From Cyclobacteriaceae bacterium (lineage in GTDB: Bacteria > Bacteroidota > Bacteroidia > Cytophagales > Cyclobacteriaceae), in the NCBI GenBank assembly GCA_028278225.1, contig JANQEU010000069.1:186001-250000 (forward strand): a stretch of DNA of 64,000 bases, written 5' to 3'. The position numbers and the translations under genes are program-made. Positions within the stretch are counted from its first letter, which is position 1, and each line of letters opens with the position of its first letter. The notes beneath the pieces are model-generated. The model had not been told where the DNA came from and did no database searches. It was given only the letters and a program-made list of their open reading frames with translations. Positions 9,291 to 18,297 of the stretch are shown piece after piece.

Positions 9291-9812
9291 GTGACATTGA
9301 ATGAGCTGTACTTTTATTCTGCTACTATTGTTGATTGGAGAAACTTGCTGATCAGCGATAGATTTAAAAAAATCATTACGGCTAGTCTAAAATACCTGGT
9401 GGATTGTAAGCTAATAAAAATATACGCCTTTGTTGTTATGCCAAATCATATCCATATTATCTGGGAGTTACTTTCAAAAAACGGTAAGGAATTTCCACAC
9501 GCCAGCTTCATGAAGTATACAAGCCATAAATTTCTATCAGAGCTGAAAAAAACTAGCCCCCAATCTCTAAAAAAATATGAAGTTGAAAAAGCCTCAAGGA
9601 AACACCAATTCTGGCAAAGGGATCCTTTACCAATTCACATTTACTCGCCAAGAGTTATTTATCAAAAATTAGATTACATCCACAACAATCCGGTTCAGGG
9701 GAAATGGATGTTGGCCAAAGATCCAACTGGATATAAATATTCGTCCGCTAAATTCTATGAAACAGGACTTGATGATTTCAGGATGCTTACACATATCGGT
9801 GAACGCATATAA
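9291..9812 (+). CDS. REP-associated tyrosine transposase (RAYT, Y1 HUH)
   Basis: A 173-aa single-strand DNA transposase-like enzyme of the Y1 HUH group. The metal-binding HUH motif is in VMPNHIHII, and the C-terminal YIHNNPVQGKW and YKYSSAKFY segments are the usual RAYT signature, including the expected catalytic tyrosine region. The product would nick and join single-stranded DNA at flanking palindromes. The only start compatible with the full domain is the GTG at 9291. It lies between two direct repeats whose hairpins are the probable substrate. The frame is intact, so the element could still be active. Confidence 0.9.
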   Translation: MTLNELYFYSATIVDWRNLLISDRFKKIITASLKYLVDCKLIKIYAFVVMPNHIHIIWELLSKNGKEFPHASFMKYTSHKFLSELKKTSPQSLKKYEVEKASRKHQFWQRDPLPIHIYSPRVIYQKLDYIHNNPVQGKWMLAKDPTGYKYSSAKFYETGLDDFRMLTHIGERI

Positions 9813-9813
9813 T

Positions 9814-9939
9814 TCTTTTGATCGTTTGTGAAAACACAAACGATAGCCATTAGGACGTAAACAACGACCAACAGTTCCTACATATGCCCCCGTCTGTGTC
9901 TCCACAGACGGAGAAATAGCTAGATTGCGGGCTGATCTT
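9814..9939 (+). repeat. REP-like repeat, right copy
   Basis: About 126 bp, direct repeat of 9153-9275. It holds two perfect hairpins: ATCGTTTGTG-AAAA-CACAAACGAT (9821-9844) and CCGTCTGTG-TCTC-CACAGACGG (9890-9911). It ends 5 bp before the MFS gene's GTG, so it must supply that gene's ribosome-binding region. Confidence 0.88.
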
Positions 9940-9944
9940 CACAG

Positions 9945-11102
9945 GTGAAAGTATTAGTCCATCTTCGTTATTTTTTCTCAAAGAAAGAAACAGCTGTAGC
10001 CGGTCTTCTTTTTTCTTTCAATAGCTTTTTGTTCGGGAATTGGGTAACCAGAATCCCTGACGTCAAAGATAAGATTGGCCTGACAGACAGTGAGCTGGGT
10101 CTGGCGCTGCTTGGCGCTCCGATCGGTGCGATGATTGTCATGCCGATTTCAGGGTGGATCATCGCAAAATTCCAACTGGGCAGAGCCACATTGATCGGAA
10201 CTATTTCTCACACGATTGCTCCGGTTTTCCTGGCCTATGCTCATTCATACTGGACGCTCTTACTTGGTATGGTGTATTTCGGTCTTACTACTTCTCTTAT
10301 GGATATTTCCATAAATGCAGTAGCAGCGGCCACGGAAAAAAAACTGAGAAGACCCGTGATGTCCACCTGCCATGGGATGTGGAGCTTTGGCGCTATGGCA
10401 GGCTCAGCCTCAGGCAGTCTGGTTTTAGGTTTGAAATTACCCTTACAAATACATCTGGTAGCAGCAGTGATATTGGTATTGATTATCATCTTCCTTTTTT
10501 TCGAATTCATTGCAGGCTACAGGGAGCAAGGGGAATCGGGAGGCAAAATTCTCGCAATCCCCAATTTACCATTGCTGGGACTGGCCATCATGGGTTTTTG
10601 CATTCTATTAAGCGAAGGAGCCATTGCCGACTGGACTGCAATCTATATGAAAGAAACACTTTTGAGTAATCCGTTCCTGGTGGGTCTCGCCTATTCCAGT
10701 TATTCCTTCCTGATGGCGCTGGGCCGGTTTTCAGGAGATTTCATTATCCCGAGGATTGGGAAGAAACGTACCGTCATGTGGGGCGGACTTATCTCCGTAT
10801 TTGGTTTAGGTGTTACACTTTTACTGGCAAATCAGTATTTCGCCATTATTGGATTCGGTCTGACCGGAATAGGGTATTCATGTATCATACCTGTGCTCTT
10901 CTCGTCAGCAGCCAATGAGCCCGGATTTACACCGGGAGCGGGCATAGCTTCAGTTGCTACTATCGGGTATGCCGGTTTTCTGTTCGGCCCTCCTGTCATC
11001 GGTCAATTATCAGATGCCTTCGGCATGCCAGTTGCTTTAAGCGTTGTGGTCGTCTTATCATTAATTGTTAGTGTAATGGCAACTTTTATTACGTTTAAGT
11101 AG
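9945..11102 (+). CDS. MFS transporter (YbjJ-like)
   Basis: A 385-aa inner-membrane protein with about 12 hydrophobic segments. The N-terminal GNWVTRIPDVKDKIGLTDSE resembles the start of the YbjJ-type major facilitator group, with a glycine-rich first transmembrane region and the motif-A-like loop after TM2. It most likely exports or imports a small solute; the substrate is not predictable. The start is a GTG at 9945 only 5 bp downstream of a REP-like repeat, so its native upstream region may have been replaced when the element inserted. The reading frame is intact to the stop at 11102. Confidence 0.82.
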   Translation: MKVLVHLRYFFSKKETAVAGLLFSFNSFLFGNWVTRIPDVKDKIGLTDSELGLALLGAPIGAMIVMPISGWIIAKFQLGRATLIGTISHTIAPVFLAYAHSYWTLLLGMVYFGLTTSLMDISINAVAAATEKKLRRPVMSTCHGMWSFGAMAGSASGSLVLGLKLPLQIHLVAAVILVLIIIFLFFEFIAGYREQGESGGKILAIPNLPLLGLAIMGFCILLSEGAIADWTAIYMKETLLSNPFLVGLAYSSYSFLMALGRFSGDFIIPRIGKKRTVMWGGLISVFGLGVTLLLANQYFAIIGFGLTGIGYSCIIPVLFSSAANEPGFTPGAGIASVATIGYAGFLFGPPVIGQLSDAFGMPVALSVVVVLSLIVSVMATFITFK

Positions 11103-11138
11103 ACGATATTTGCAGATCCAACTCATATAAATAAATCT

Positions 11139-12305
11139 ATGTCCGATCGTTACGATCTTCGAGGTGTCTCGGCCACCAAAGATGATGTACACAGTGCCAT
11201 CGAAAACGTGGATAAAGGCATTTTCCCAAAGGCTTTTTGCAAGATTGTCCCGGATCTGCTGGCAGGTGACCCCGACTATTGCAGCGTAATGCATGCCGAT
11301 GGTGCAGGCACCAAATCCTCCCTGGCATATGTCTACTGGAAAGAAACAGGAGACTTGTCCGTTTGGAGAGGCATTGCCCGGGATGCTGTTGTAATGAATA
11401 CCGACGACCTCCTGTGTATTGGTTGTACTTCAAATATTTTACTTTCCAGCACCATAGGACGAAACAAAAACCTCATTCCAGGGGAAGTAATATCCGAAAT
11501 CATTAATGGCACCGAAGAAATGTTGCAGTTAATGAGAGACATGGGCATAGATATTATTTCCGCAGGAGGCGAAACAGCCGATCTGGGTGATCTCGTGAGG
11601 ACGGTTGTGGTTGACAGCACTGTAACAGCACGTATGCGCAGGTCGGAGGTCATAACCAATGACCGGATCGCACCGGGAGACATAATAGTTGGGTTAGCCT
11701 CCTACGGACAAGCTTCATACGAGCAGGAATATAACGGGGGCATGGGTAGCAACGGACTAACCTCTGCACGGCATGATGTTTTTTCCTCGGTTTACAGGGA
11801 AAAATATCCTGAATCATATAACAATGATCTCCCGGAAGACCTAACGTACTCCGGGGAAAAACTCCTGACTGACAATATTTCGGGCTGTGAACTTAATGCA
11901 GGCAAACTTGTATTGTCACCGACCAGAACCTATGCACCGATCGTAAAGCTCCTGCTGAAAGAACACTATGATCACATTCATGGCATGGTACATTGCAGCG
12001 GTGGTGCGCAGACTAAAATCCTGCATTTCACAGACCATCACAGGATCGTCAAGGACAATATGTTCGAAACCCCTCCACTATTTCAATTGATCCATGAACA
12101 AAGCAATACCCCATGGAAGGAAATGTACCAGGTATTTAATATGGGCCACAGGTTTGAATTTTATGTGCCTGAAGAAATAGTGGATGATATCATTGAGGTT
12201 TCCGAATCGTTCAATGTTCATGCTCAGGTTGTCGGCCATGTGGAGGAAGCCCGTCAAAAGGAGGTGGTCATCAGATCCAAATACGGGGAATTCATCTACA
12301 ATTGA
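11139..12305 (+). CDS. purM: Phosphoribosylformylglycinamidine cyclo-ligase (AIR synthase)
   Basis: A 388-aa cytoplasmic enzyme that closes the imidazole ring of AIR from FGAM with ATP in purine biosynthesis. The N-terminal segment around residues 48-60 (MHADGAGTKSSLAY), the DAVVMNTDDLLCIG stretch and the SAGGETADLGD motif are those of PurM, and the length corresponds to the longer Bacteroidota form rather than the ~345-aa E. coli enzyme. A weak -7-like box GATATTTG lies at 11105-11112. The stop codon overlaps the start of the next gene (TGATG), so purM and the DUF456 gene form an operon. No other pur genes are nearby. Confidence 0.92.
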   Translation: MSDRYDLRGVSATKDDVHSAIENVDKGIFPKAFCKIVPDLLAGDPDYCSVMHADGAGTKSSLAYVYWKETGDLSVWRGIARDAVVMNTDDLLCIGCTSNILLSSTIGRNKNLIPGEVISEIINGTEEMLQLMRDMGIDIISAGGETADLGDLVRTVVVDSTVTARMRRSEVITNDRIAPGDIIVGLASYGQASYEQEYNGGMGSNGLTSARHDVFSSVYREKYPESYNNDLPEDLTYSGEKLLTDNISGCELNAGKLVLSPTRTYAPIVKLLLKEHYDHIHGMVHCSGGAQTKILHFTDHHRIVKDNMFETPPLFQLIHEQSNTPWKEMYQVFNMGHRFEFYVPEEIVDDIIEVSESFNVHAQVVGHVEEARQKEVVIRSKYGEFIYN

Positions 12306-12817
12306 TGACTTTTCTCCTTATCCTGATCTGTATTCTGTTAGTGGCTGCAGGTATAGTATTCTCTGTAATTCCACCCCTGCCGGGCCCGGTCCTTTCATAC
12401 GGGGCGATCCTGATTTCACACTATTTCATTGATGAGGTCCAATTTGCCGGATGGGCGTTAATCGTTTGGGCTGTTCTGGTGACGATGGTTACTATCCTGG
12501 ACTATGCCCTGCCCATCCTGGCAACTAAAAAATTCGGCGGAACAAAGTGGGGGATATGGGGTGGTATGATCGGATTGATCATTGGTTTTATTTTACCCAT
12601 CCCCTTTGGAATTGTGATTGGCCCCCTACTCGGAGCGATCATAGGGGACCTTATCGGTGGTAATCACATTAAGGCTGCGGTGAGGTCCGGATTCGGATCT
12701 TTTATCGGATTTGTGACTGCAACTTCCATCAAGGTGCTGTTGACATTGATAATAGGTGTTATTCTAAGCTATAGAATCGGTTTGCTGGGGATTGATTTGA
12801 TAAAAGAACACCTTTAG
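12305..12817 (+). CDS. DUF456 membrane protein
   Basis: A 170-aa, very hydrophobic, glycine-rich protein with about five membrane segments. The pattern GIVFSVIPPLPGPVLSYGA, then DYALPILATKKFGG and GLIIGFILPIPFGIVIGP, is that of the DUF456 family, whose function is unknown. I use the ATG at 12305, which overlaps the purM stop by one base; a TTG one codon earlier (12302) is less likely. It converges on yraN with only 9 bp between the two stops. Confidence 0.85.
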   Translation: MTFLLILICILLVAAGIVFSVIPPLPGPVLSYGAILISHYFIDEVQFAGWALIVWAVLVTMVTILDYALPILATKKFGGTKWGIWGGMIGLIIGFILPIPFGIVIGPLLGAIIGDLIGGNHIKAAVRSGFGSFIGFVTATSIKVLLTLIIGVILSYRIGLLGIDLIKEHL

Positions 12818-12826
12818 CAGGCCAGG

Positions 12827-13201
12827 TCAGCCAAAGGCATCCACGAAATGCTTTATGCTTTTATTTTTATCAATGGCTATAATATCAAAACGAACGTCAC
12901 CCGTCCAGTTGATGGCGTGTATGTAGTCTTCAGCTGCATTCAGGATCAAATTCTGCTGAGTTTCCGAAACAAACTCCTCAGGGTGGCCAAAAACATTATT
13001 TCCTCTTAGTTTGACTTCCACAAAAATGAGCAGATCATTGTTCAGCAGCGCGATGATGTCCACCTCCGCCCTTTGGTATCGATAGTTCTGCTCTACAATT
13101 TCAAATCCGTTTTCCTCAAGGAACTTTATCGCTCTTTCTTCCCCTATTTTTCCTTTAGTTTTGCGATCCACAGTCAGGAAATTACAAATTTCAGGAGCCA
13201 A
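12827..13201 (-). CDS. YraN/UPF0102 family protein, nuclease-like fold
   Basis: A 124-aa protein of the UPF0102/YraN family. GKIGEERAIKFLEENGFEIV, NYRYQRAEVDIIA and IFVEVKLRG show the family's restriction-endonuclease-like core, with the E...D...EVK residues in the expected order. The function is unproven in most species. There is no ATG in the 5' part: the frame opens with a TTG at 13201 and has a GTG at 13171 (MDRKTKGKIGEE) that would remove ten residues. Either is possible; the GTG form has a more typical N-terminus. It is divergent from manA. Confidence 0.85.
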   Translation of the reverse strand: MAPEICNFLTVDRKTKGKIGEERAIKFLEENGFEIVEQNYRYQRAEVDIIALLNNDLLIFVEVKLRGNNVFGHPEEFVSETQQNLILNAAEDYIHAINWTGDVRFDIIAIDKNKSIKHFVDAFG

Positions 13202-13222
13202 ACACCAAAAAAATATAATACA

Positions 13223-14200
13223 GTGCTTTATCCATTAAAATTCAGGACCATTTACAAAGACAAACTCTGGGGAGGACAAAAGATCCGGGAATACCTTGGA
13301 AAAGATTTCGGAGACCTTCCGAATTGCGGTGAGACATGGGAGTTGTCAGGCGTTCAGGGAAACGTCTCAGTCGTTAAAAATGGTGCTCTGGAGGGCAAAG
13401 ATCTTAAGACCATAATTGATGAATTCGGGGCTGAATTGATAGGCAAGAGCATCCACGAGAAATATGGCAGTGATTTTCCCTTGTTAATCAAATTTATTGA
13501 TGCCAATGATGATCTGTCCATTCAGGTCCATCCTGATGATGAATTGGCACAAAAAAGACATGGCTCATTTGGAAAAACTGAAATGTGGTACGTAATACAG
13601 GCCGACGAAGGATCCAGCCTTATTTCAGGATTCAACCAGCAAACAGATCGCGAGAAATATCTGGAATATTTTAACTCCGGAAGGCTCACTGATATCCTGA
13701 ACAGGGAAAAAGTTAAGTCAGACGATGTTTTTTTCCTCCCAGCCGGCCGCGTGCATACGATCGGTCGTGGGTTGCTGATCGCTGAAATTCAGCAGACTTC
13801 GGACATTACCTATCGCATATATGATTTTGACAGAGTTGACGAAAACGGAAACAAGCGGGATCTGCATGTAGAAGAGGCCTTGGATGCCATAGACTACAAC
13901 TTTTATCCGGAATACAAGTCGGCCTATGAAGATGAAAAGAACAAAAGGGTCCGGCTGGTGAAATGCCCTTATTTTACTACGAACAAGTTGAGTCTCGACA
14001 CCACTTTTTCGATTGATCTTTCAGGTCTGGATTCCTTCAAAATTTATGTTTGTATTGAAGGGAATGGAACGTTCAGGCACATGCATGACACAATCGACTT
14101 AAATCTTGGCGATGTGGTTTTATTGCCGGCTGGTCATCAAAAGTATGATATAGAAACTTCTTCAGGTATTACACTGTTAGAATCCTACATAGAGGGATGA
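13223..14200 (+). CDS. manA: Class I mannose-6-phosphate isomerase
   Basis: A 325-aa zinc cupin enzyme that interconverts mannose 6-phosphate and fructose 6-phosphate. The metal-binding QVHPDDELAQ segment and the FGKTEMWYV motif are clearly visible, and the length fits short class I enzymes. The frame stays open upstream to 13073, but that part overlaps yraN on the other strand and has no family similarity; the GTG at 13223 (MLYPLKFRTIYKDKLWGG) gives the normal N-terminus. It overlaps lipB by four bases (ATGA), so the two are translated together. It feeds mannose into central metabolism or supplies mannose for glycans. Confidence 0.9.
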   Translation: MLYPLKFRTIYKDKLWGGQKIREYLGKDFGDLPNCGETWELSGVQGNVSVVKNGALEGKDLKTIIDEFGAELIGKSIHEKYGSDFPLLIKFIDANDDLSIQVHPDDELAQKRHGSFGKTEMWYVIQADEGSSLISGFNQQTDREKYLEYFNSGRLTDILNREKVKSDDVFFLPAGRVHTIGRGLLIAEIQQTSDITYRIYDFDRVDENGNKRDLHVEEALDAIDYNFYPEYKSAYEDEKNKRVRLVKCPYFTTNKLSLDTTFSIDLSGLDSFKIYVCIEGNGTFRHMHDTIDLNLGDVVLLPAGHQKYDIETSSGITLLESYIEG

Positions 14201-14910
14201 TCCAAAACAAGGAGACAAAATTCATACATCTGGGGTTGAAAGATTATAAGGAATCCTGGGACTACCAGGAGGAGCTTTTCAGAAATGTCGTGGATCTGAA
14301 AGTCAGCAACAGGAAGTTACCCGAAAGTCAACAATCATCCACTCCAAACTATTTGTTGTTTGTCTACCACCCCCATGTATATACCCTGGGAAAAAGCGGA
14401 GATTCCAGGCACCTGTTGCTTTCTGACGAAAATTTGAAGAAGAGAGGAGCTTCTTTTTATGAAATTAACCGTGGTGGTGACATTACCTATCACGGGCCGG
14501 GTCAAATCGTTGGTTACCCGATCCTTGATCTGGACAATTTCTTTACGGATATTCACAAATACTTGCGTTTTCTGGAAGAAGTCGTCATACGAACCCTGGC
14601 GGAATATGACATTGATGCCGGACGAATTGAAGGGCTCACCGGGGTTTGGATAGATTATGAAAACAGGACCATCGCCCGCAAGATCTGCGCATTTGGTGTG
14701 AAGTCCAGCCGATGGGTGACCATGCATGGTTTTGCGTTGAATGTAAATGTTGACCTGGGCTATTTTGAGTACATTGTTCCTTGCGGGATAAAGGATAAGG
14801 CAGTCACCTCTCTTGACAAAGAGCTAAACCGAAAGGTTGACGTGAAAGATGTGGAAGAAAAACTGAAATATCATTTCCAGGCGCTTTTTGATATGAAACT
14901 GACGGAATAA
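14197..14910 (+). CDS. lipB: Octanoyl-[ACP]:protein N-octanoyltransferase LipB
   Basis: A 237-aa cytoplasmic enzyme that moves octanoyl groups from acyl carrier protein to lipoyl domains, the first step of lipoate synthesis. The signature NRGGDITYHGPGQIVGYP is at residues 91-108, and the catalytic Lys162 (in RKICAFGVK) and Cys196 (in VPCGIKD) are both present. No lipA is in the window. It begins within the last codons of manA and is followed after 9 bp by a conserved small gene. Confidence 0.95.
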   Translation: MIQNKETKFIHLGLKDYKESWDYQEELFRNVVDLKVSNRKLPESQQSSTPNYLLFVYHPHVYTLGKSGDSRHLLLSDENLKKRGASFYEINRGGDITYHGPGQIVGYPILDLDNFFTDIHKYLRFLEEVVIRTLAEYDIDAGRIEGLTGVWIDYENRTIARKICAFGVKSSRWVTMHGFALNVNVDLGYFEYIVPCGIKDKAVTSLDKELNRKVDVKDVEEKLKYHFQALFDMKLTE

Positions 14911-14919
14911 CTAATTCGT

Positions 14920-15309
14920 ATGAAAAAAGACATCAGGTTTTTACCTGTTAAAGATGTATATGTGGCGGTTGTGAAAGATGGAGAGCTGTGGAAGGTCTAT
15001 CTCTTGAATCGTAATAGAAAGAAACTGACAAACATTATGGTCACTTCCAAAGGTTACGAAAAAGCAGATAAGGGAGATCAAAAAACAAGTACATTGAGAC
15101 ATGCCATCCCCGAGCTTGATCCCGGCGAGTACGCAATGATCGAACCGATCGACCCCCAGGTATTTCATCTGAATAACGAATTCTGGGTAAGTTATTTCAT
15201 AGACAAACAGGTATACGACAAAAAATATATATTTGTCCCCGATGCCATCAGAGAGGAGAATCTAAGTTATATTCAGGAGTTGGATCTCAAAGGAGTACTA
15301 CACCGATAA
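14920..15309 (+). CDS. Conserved protein of unknown function
   Basis: A 129-aa soluble protein without signal peptide or membrane segment. I do not recognise a named family. It is mainly predicted beta-strand (DVYVAVVKDGELWKVYLLN, then EYAMIEPIDPQVF and EFWVSYFIDKQVY), and looks like a small single-domain protein typical of Bacteroidota. It sits 9 bp after lipB, and its stop overlaps the ATG of the exonuclease gene by one base, so it belongs to the manA-lipB-exonuclease-rnr transcription unit. The coupling to a nuclease and RNase R is positional evidence only. Confidence 0.7.
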   Translation: MKKDIRFLPVKDVYVAVVKDGELWKVYLLNRNRKKLTNIMVTSKGYEKADKGDQKTSTLRHAIPELDPGEYAMIEPIDPQVFHLNNEFWVSYFIDKQVYDKKYIFVPDAIREENLSYIQELDLKGVLHR

Positions 15310-16034
15310 TGCAAGCAGATTTAAAAGACATTTTGATTCTGGATATAGAAACCGTTTCAATTGAAAAAGACTGGAATTCGCTTTCTCCCGCAATGCAGGA
15401 ACATTGGAACAGAAAGTCAAAATTCTTAAGAAATGAAGATGAGCTTGCCCCCGATGAGTTGTTTTTTGACCGCGGTGCGATATATGCGGAGTTTGGGAAA
15501 GTGATAGTGATCGCATTGGGTATTTTCCATGAAATCGGTGACGGAAATTATGGATTGAGAGTGACCTCCTTTCAGAATCACAATGAAAATGAGCTGCTGA
15601 ACCAGTTCAAGGATTTCCTTGAATCGAAGTTCGACGCCAGGAAGCTGAGACTATGTGCGCATAACGGAAAGGAATTCGACTATCCATATTTATGCCGTCG
15701 GATGCTGGTCAATGGCATTTCTTTACCGGAAGCATTAGATGTGGCCGATAAAAAACCCTGGGAGATACTTCATCTCGATACCATGGACATGTGGAAATTT
15801 GGAGATCGCAAAAGCTTCACCTCTTTGGATCTTCTGACAACTATTTTCGGCATCTCATCCAGTAAATCGGAAATAGATGGCTCGCAGGTCAACAAAGTTT
15901 ATTATGAAGAAGAAAGTGGTTTGGATCGAATTGCGAAATATTGCCGTGGAGATGTCATCGCAACATCTCAGCTTTATCTCAAACTCAATAACTTGCCACT
16001 TGTAGAGAACTCACGAATTACCGAGGTGAGTTAA
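15309..16034 (+). CDS. PolB-related 3'-5' exonuclease (DEDD fold)
   Basis: A 241-aa protein of the predicted 3'-5' exonuclease group related to the proofreading domain of B-family polymerases (DNA_pol_B_exo2). Exo I is visible as D12-I-E14 in LILDIETVS, Exo II as AHNGKEFDYPYL, and Exo III as YCRGDVIATSQLY, so the four acidic residues of a DEDDy/h nuclease are all present. It would degrade DNA or RNA from the 3' end with two metal ions. It is placed one base after the preceding gene and 8 bp before RNase R, suggesting a shared role in nucleic-acid turnover. Confidence 0.85.
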   Translation: MQADLKDILILDIETVSIEKDWNSLSPAMQEHWNRKSKFLRNEDELAPDELFFDRGAIYAEFGKVIVIALGIFHEIGDGNYGLRVTSFQNHNENELLNQFKDFLESKFDARKLRLCAHNGKEFDYPYLCRRMLVNGISLPEALDVADKKPWEILHLDTMDMWKFGDRKSFTSLDLLTTIFGISSSKSEIDGSQVNKVYYEEESGLDRIAKYCRGDVIATSQLYLKLNNLPLVENSRITEVS

Positions 16035-16042
16035 CCCGAAAA

Positions 16043-18211
16043 ATGAGTAGAAAACGTAAGAGTAAAAAGGGACGTAAAAAATCATCGTCCCGTATCTCTA
16101 ATATCAAGGAGCAATTAATAAGTATTTTCGAGTACAATCCGGATGAAGCATTCAGCTATCGACAGATCCTGAAAATACTCCGTATTCGAGATGCCAAATC
16201 AAAGGATGCCCTCAAGGATCTCCTGTTCAGTCTGGAGTCCAAAGAAGTAATACGAAGGAATCGCGACGGCAGATGGGCAAATGCAGTTGCACCAACTCAA
16301 TACCAGGGAATAGTTGATCATGTAAACTCACGCTTTGCGTATGTTTCAGTAGAAGGATTGGAGGAAGACATCTGGGTAAAAACAGAAGACCTGAATTATG
16401 CTATCGATGGTGATCTTGTGAAAATTCAGATCACCCGGCCTGCATCAGATGATTTTCGTGCCGAAGGCAGGGTTGTGAGCCTGGTGAAGCGTAACAGGGA
16501 TGAATTTGTAGGGAGGATCGAGATCTCGCCGAAATATTCATTTGTGGTTCCCGACAATCGAAATATTCATTTTGATGTTTTTGTCTACCCGGAAAAAACC
16601 AAAAAAGCCAATCACAATGACAAGGTCATTGTAAAGATCAGTAAATGGCATGACCCTCAAAATAAAAGCCCATTGGGGGAAGTCATTGAAGTCCTGGGGC
16701 CTGCCGGTGAAAACGAAGCCGAAATCCATTCGATCATGGCCGAATTCGGATTACCGTTCAAGTTTCCCCGTAAAGTAGAACAGGCGGCTGATAAAATTGA
16801 TATCGAGATATCTTCTGATGAGATCCGGAAGCGAACAGACTTCCGGGAAACAACCACCTTTACCATTGACCCCCATGATGCCAAAGACTTTGACGATGCG
16901 CTTTCCATCAGGGAGTTGGAAAATGGCCGCTATGAGATAGGGATTCACATAGCGGACGTCTCTCATTATGTCACGCCCAATTCGATACTTGAAAAAGAAG
17001 CATTGGAGCGGGCAACGTCAGTTTACCTGGTAGACCGCACCATCCCCATGCTTCCTGAGAAACTATCCAACGGTGTCTGCTCGTTGCGGCCTGAGGAAGA
17101 TAAGTTGACTTTTTCGGCAGTATTCGAAATGGATACAAAAGGTAAAACCCACAAGAAGTGGTTTGGCCGTACAATTATCCATTCCAACAGAAGATTTACA
17201 TATGAAGAAGCCCAGGAAAGAATAGAAGGCAGTGAAGGAGATTATGCCGGTGAGTTGATTACGCTAAATGGCCTTGCCGGTCTTTTACGTAACAAACGAT
17301 TCAAAGAGGGAGCCATAAATTTTGAAACAACGGAAGTGAAGTTTGAGCTCGACGAGGATGGTAAACCACTGGCAGTGATCCCAAAGGAGCGAAAAGACGC
17401 CCACAAAATGATTGAAGAATTCATGCTGTTGGCTAACCGGGAAGTAGCCGCTTACATATACAGCAGGAAGAATGGGAAACAGGGAGTTGGTTCGTCTACG
17501 TTCGTTTATCGAACACACGATGATCCGGATCCCGAGAAACTCCGGAATTTTTCGACATTCGCTTCCAGGTTTGGTCACAAGCTGGAACTGAACACTTCCA
17601 TTTCCAAAACACTTAACAGGCTGATGGATGAGATAGAAGGTAAGCCTGAACAGAATATTCTTGAGTCTATTGCCATTCGTACCATGGCAAAAGCTCGTTA
17701 TACCACTGCTCCAAAGGGACATTTTGGGTTGGCTTTTGATCATTATACCCATTTCACCTCCCCCATAAGAAGATATCCTGATGTTATGGTGCACCGGCTA
17801 TTGTGGGATTATCTTGAAGGGAGCAGGTCTCCTGACCCCGAACCCTATGAAAAAAAATGCATTCATTCCTCGGAACAGGAAAAAAGAGCCGCGGATGCTG
17901 AGAGAGCCTCGATAAAATACAAACAGGTGGAATTTATGCAGGGCATGCTTGGAGAAGTTTTTGAAGGGCTGGTTTCAGGAGTTACGGAATGGGGAATATT
18001 CGTGGAAATAATCGAAACCAAATGCGAAGGAATGATAAGGATCAGTGATCTGGATGATGACTACTATGACTATGATGAGAAGAACTTCAGAATAGTAGGC
18101 AAACGAAACAAACGTATCATTTCTCTGGGCGACCGGTTGAATGTGCAGGTGGTAAAAACTGACATTGACCGTCGTACCATTGATCTCTTGCTGGTAGAGA
18201 ATGATTCGTAG
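16043..18211 (+). CDS. rnr: Ribonuclease R
   Basis: A 722-aa processive 3'-5' exoribonuclease. Domains in order: N-terminal basic stretch and winged helix (to about 75), two cold-shock/OB domains (about 85-230), the RNB catalytic domain beginning with DPHDAKDFDDALSI near residue 276, which carries the metal-binding aspartates, and a C-terminal S1 domain (about 640-715). The very basic N-terminus (SRKRKSKKGRKKSS) is typical of RNase R in this phylum. It degrades structured RNA and defective transcripts in the cytoplasm. It appears to be the last gene of a transcription unit starting at manA. Confidence 0.95.
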   Translation: MSRKRKSKKGRKKSSSRISNIKEQLISIFEYNPDEAFSYRQILKILRIRDAKSKDALKDLLFSLESKEVIRRNRDGRWANAVAPTQYQGIVDHVNSRFAYVSVEGLEEDIWVKTEDLNYAIDGDLVKIQITRPASDDFRAEGRVVSLVKRNRDEFVGRIEISPKYSFVVPDNRNIHFDVFVYPEKTKKANHNDKVIVKISKWHDPQNKSPLGEVIEVLGPAGENEAEIHSIMAEFGLPFKFPRKVEQAADKIDIEISSDEIRKRTDFRETTTFTIDPHDAKDFDDALSIRELENGRYEIGIHIADVSHYVTPNSILEKEALERATSVYLVDRTIPMLPEKLSNGVCSLRPEEDKLTFSAVFEMDTKGKTHKKWFGRTIIHSNRRFTYEEAQERIEGSEGDYAGELITLNGLAGLLRNKRFKEGAINFETTEVKFELDEDGKPLAVIPKERKDAHKMIEEFMLLANREVAAYIYSRKNGKQGVGSSTFVYRTHDDPDPEKLRNFSTFASRFGHKLELNTSISKTLNRLMDEIEGKPEQNILESIAIRTMAKARYTTAPKGHFGLAFDHYTHFTSPIRRYPDVMVHRLLWDYLEGSRSPDPEPYEKKCIHSSEQEKRAADAERASIKYKQVEFMQGMLGEVFEGLVSGVTEWGIFVEIIETKCEGMIRISDLDDDYYDYDEKNFRIVGKRNKRIISLGDRLNVQVVKTDIDRRTIDLLLVENDS

Positions 18212-18297
18212 CAGGTCATTTACGTCATCCTTTCAGGACATCAAACCATTTATCATCGTGCTGGTTTACATTAAGATTGCACAGTCAACAACTTCAA

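Larger units (their letters stand above)
9153..9939 (+). mobile_element. REP-RAYT element (transposase between two direct repeats)
   Basis: A compact unit of about 787 bp: a left repeat (9153-9275), a Y1 REP-associated transposase (9291-9812) and a right repeat (9814-9939) in the same orientation. It fills the whole space between the stop codon of the PorE-like gene and a point 5 bp before the GTG start of the MFS gene. There is no TnpB and no terminal inverted repeat of a classical insertion sequence, so this is a REP-RAYT rather than IS200/IS605. Confidence 0.8.

Noticed and set aside
9153-9939. IS200/IS605 insertion sequence
   Set aside because: The Y1 protein has the RAYT-type C-terminus, there is no TnpB gene, and long direct repeats flank the gene, so a REP-RAYT unit is the better call.
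11333-11683. 116-codon minus-strand frame inside purM
   Set aside because: Antisense to conserved PurM sequence with no independent support.
13073-13222. Upstream start of manA
   Set aside because: The added 50 residues overlap yraN on the opposite strand and have no similarity to phosphomannose isomerases.
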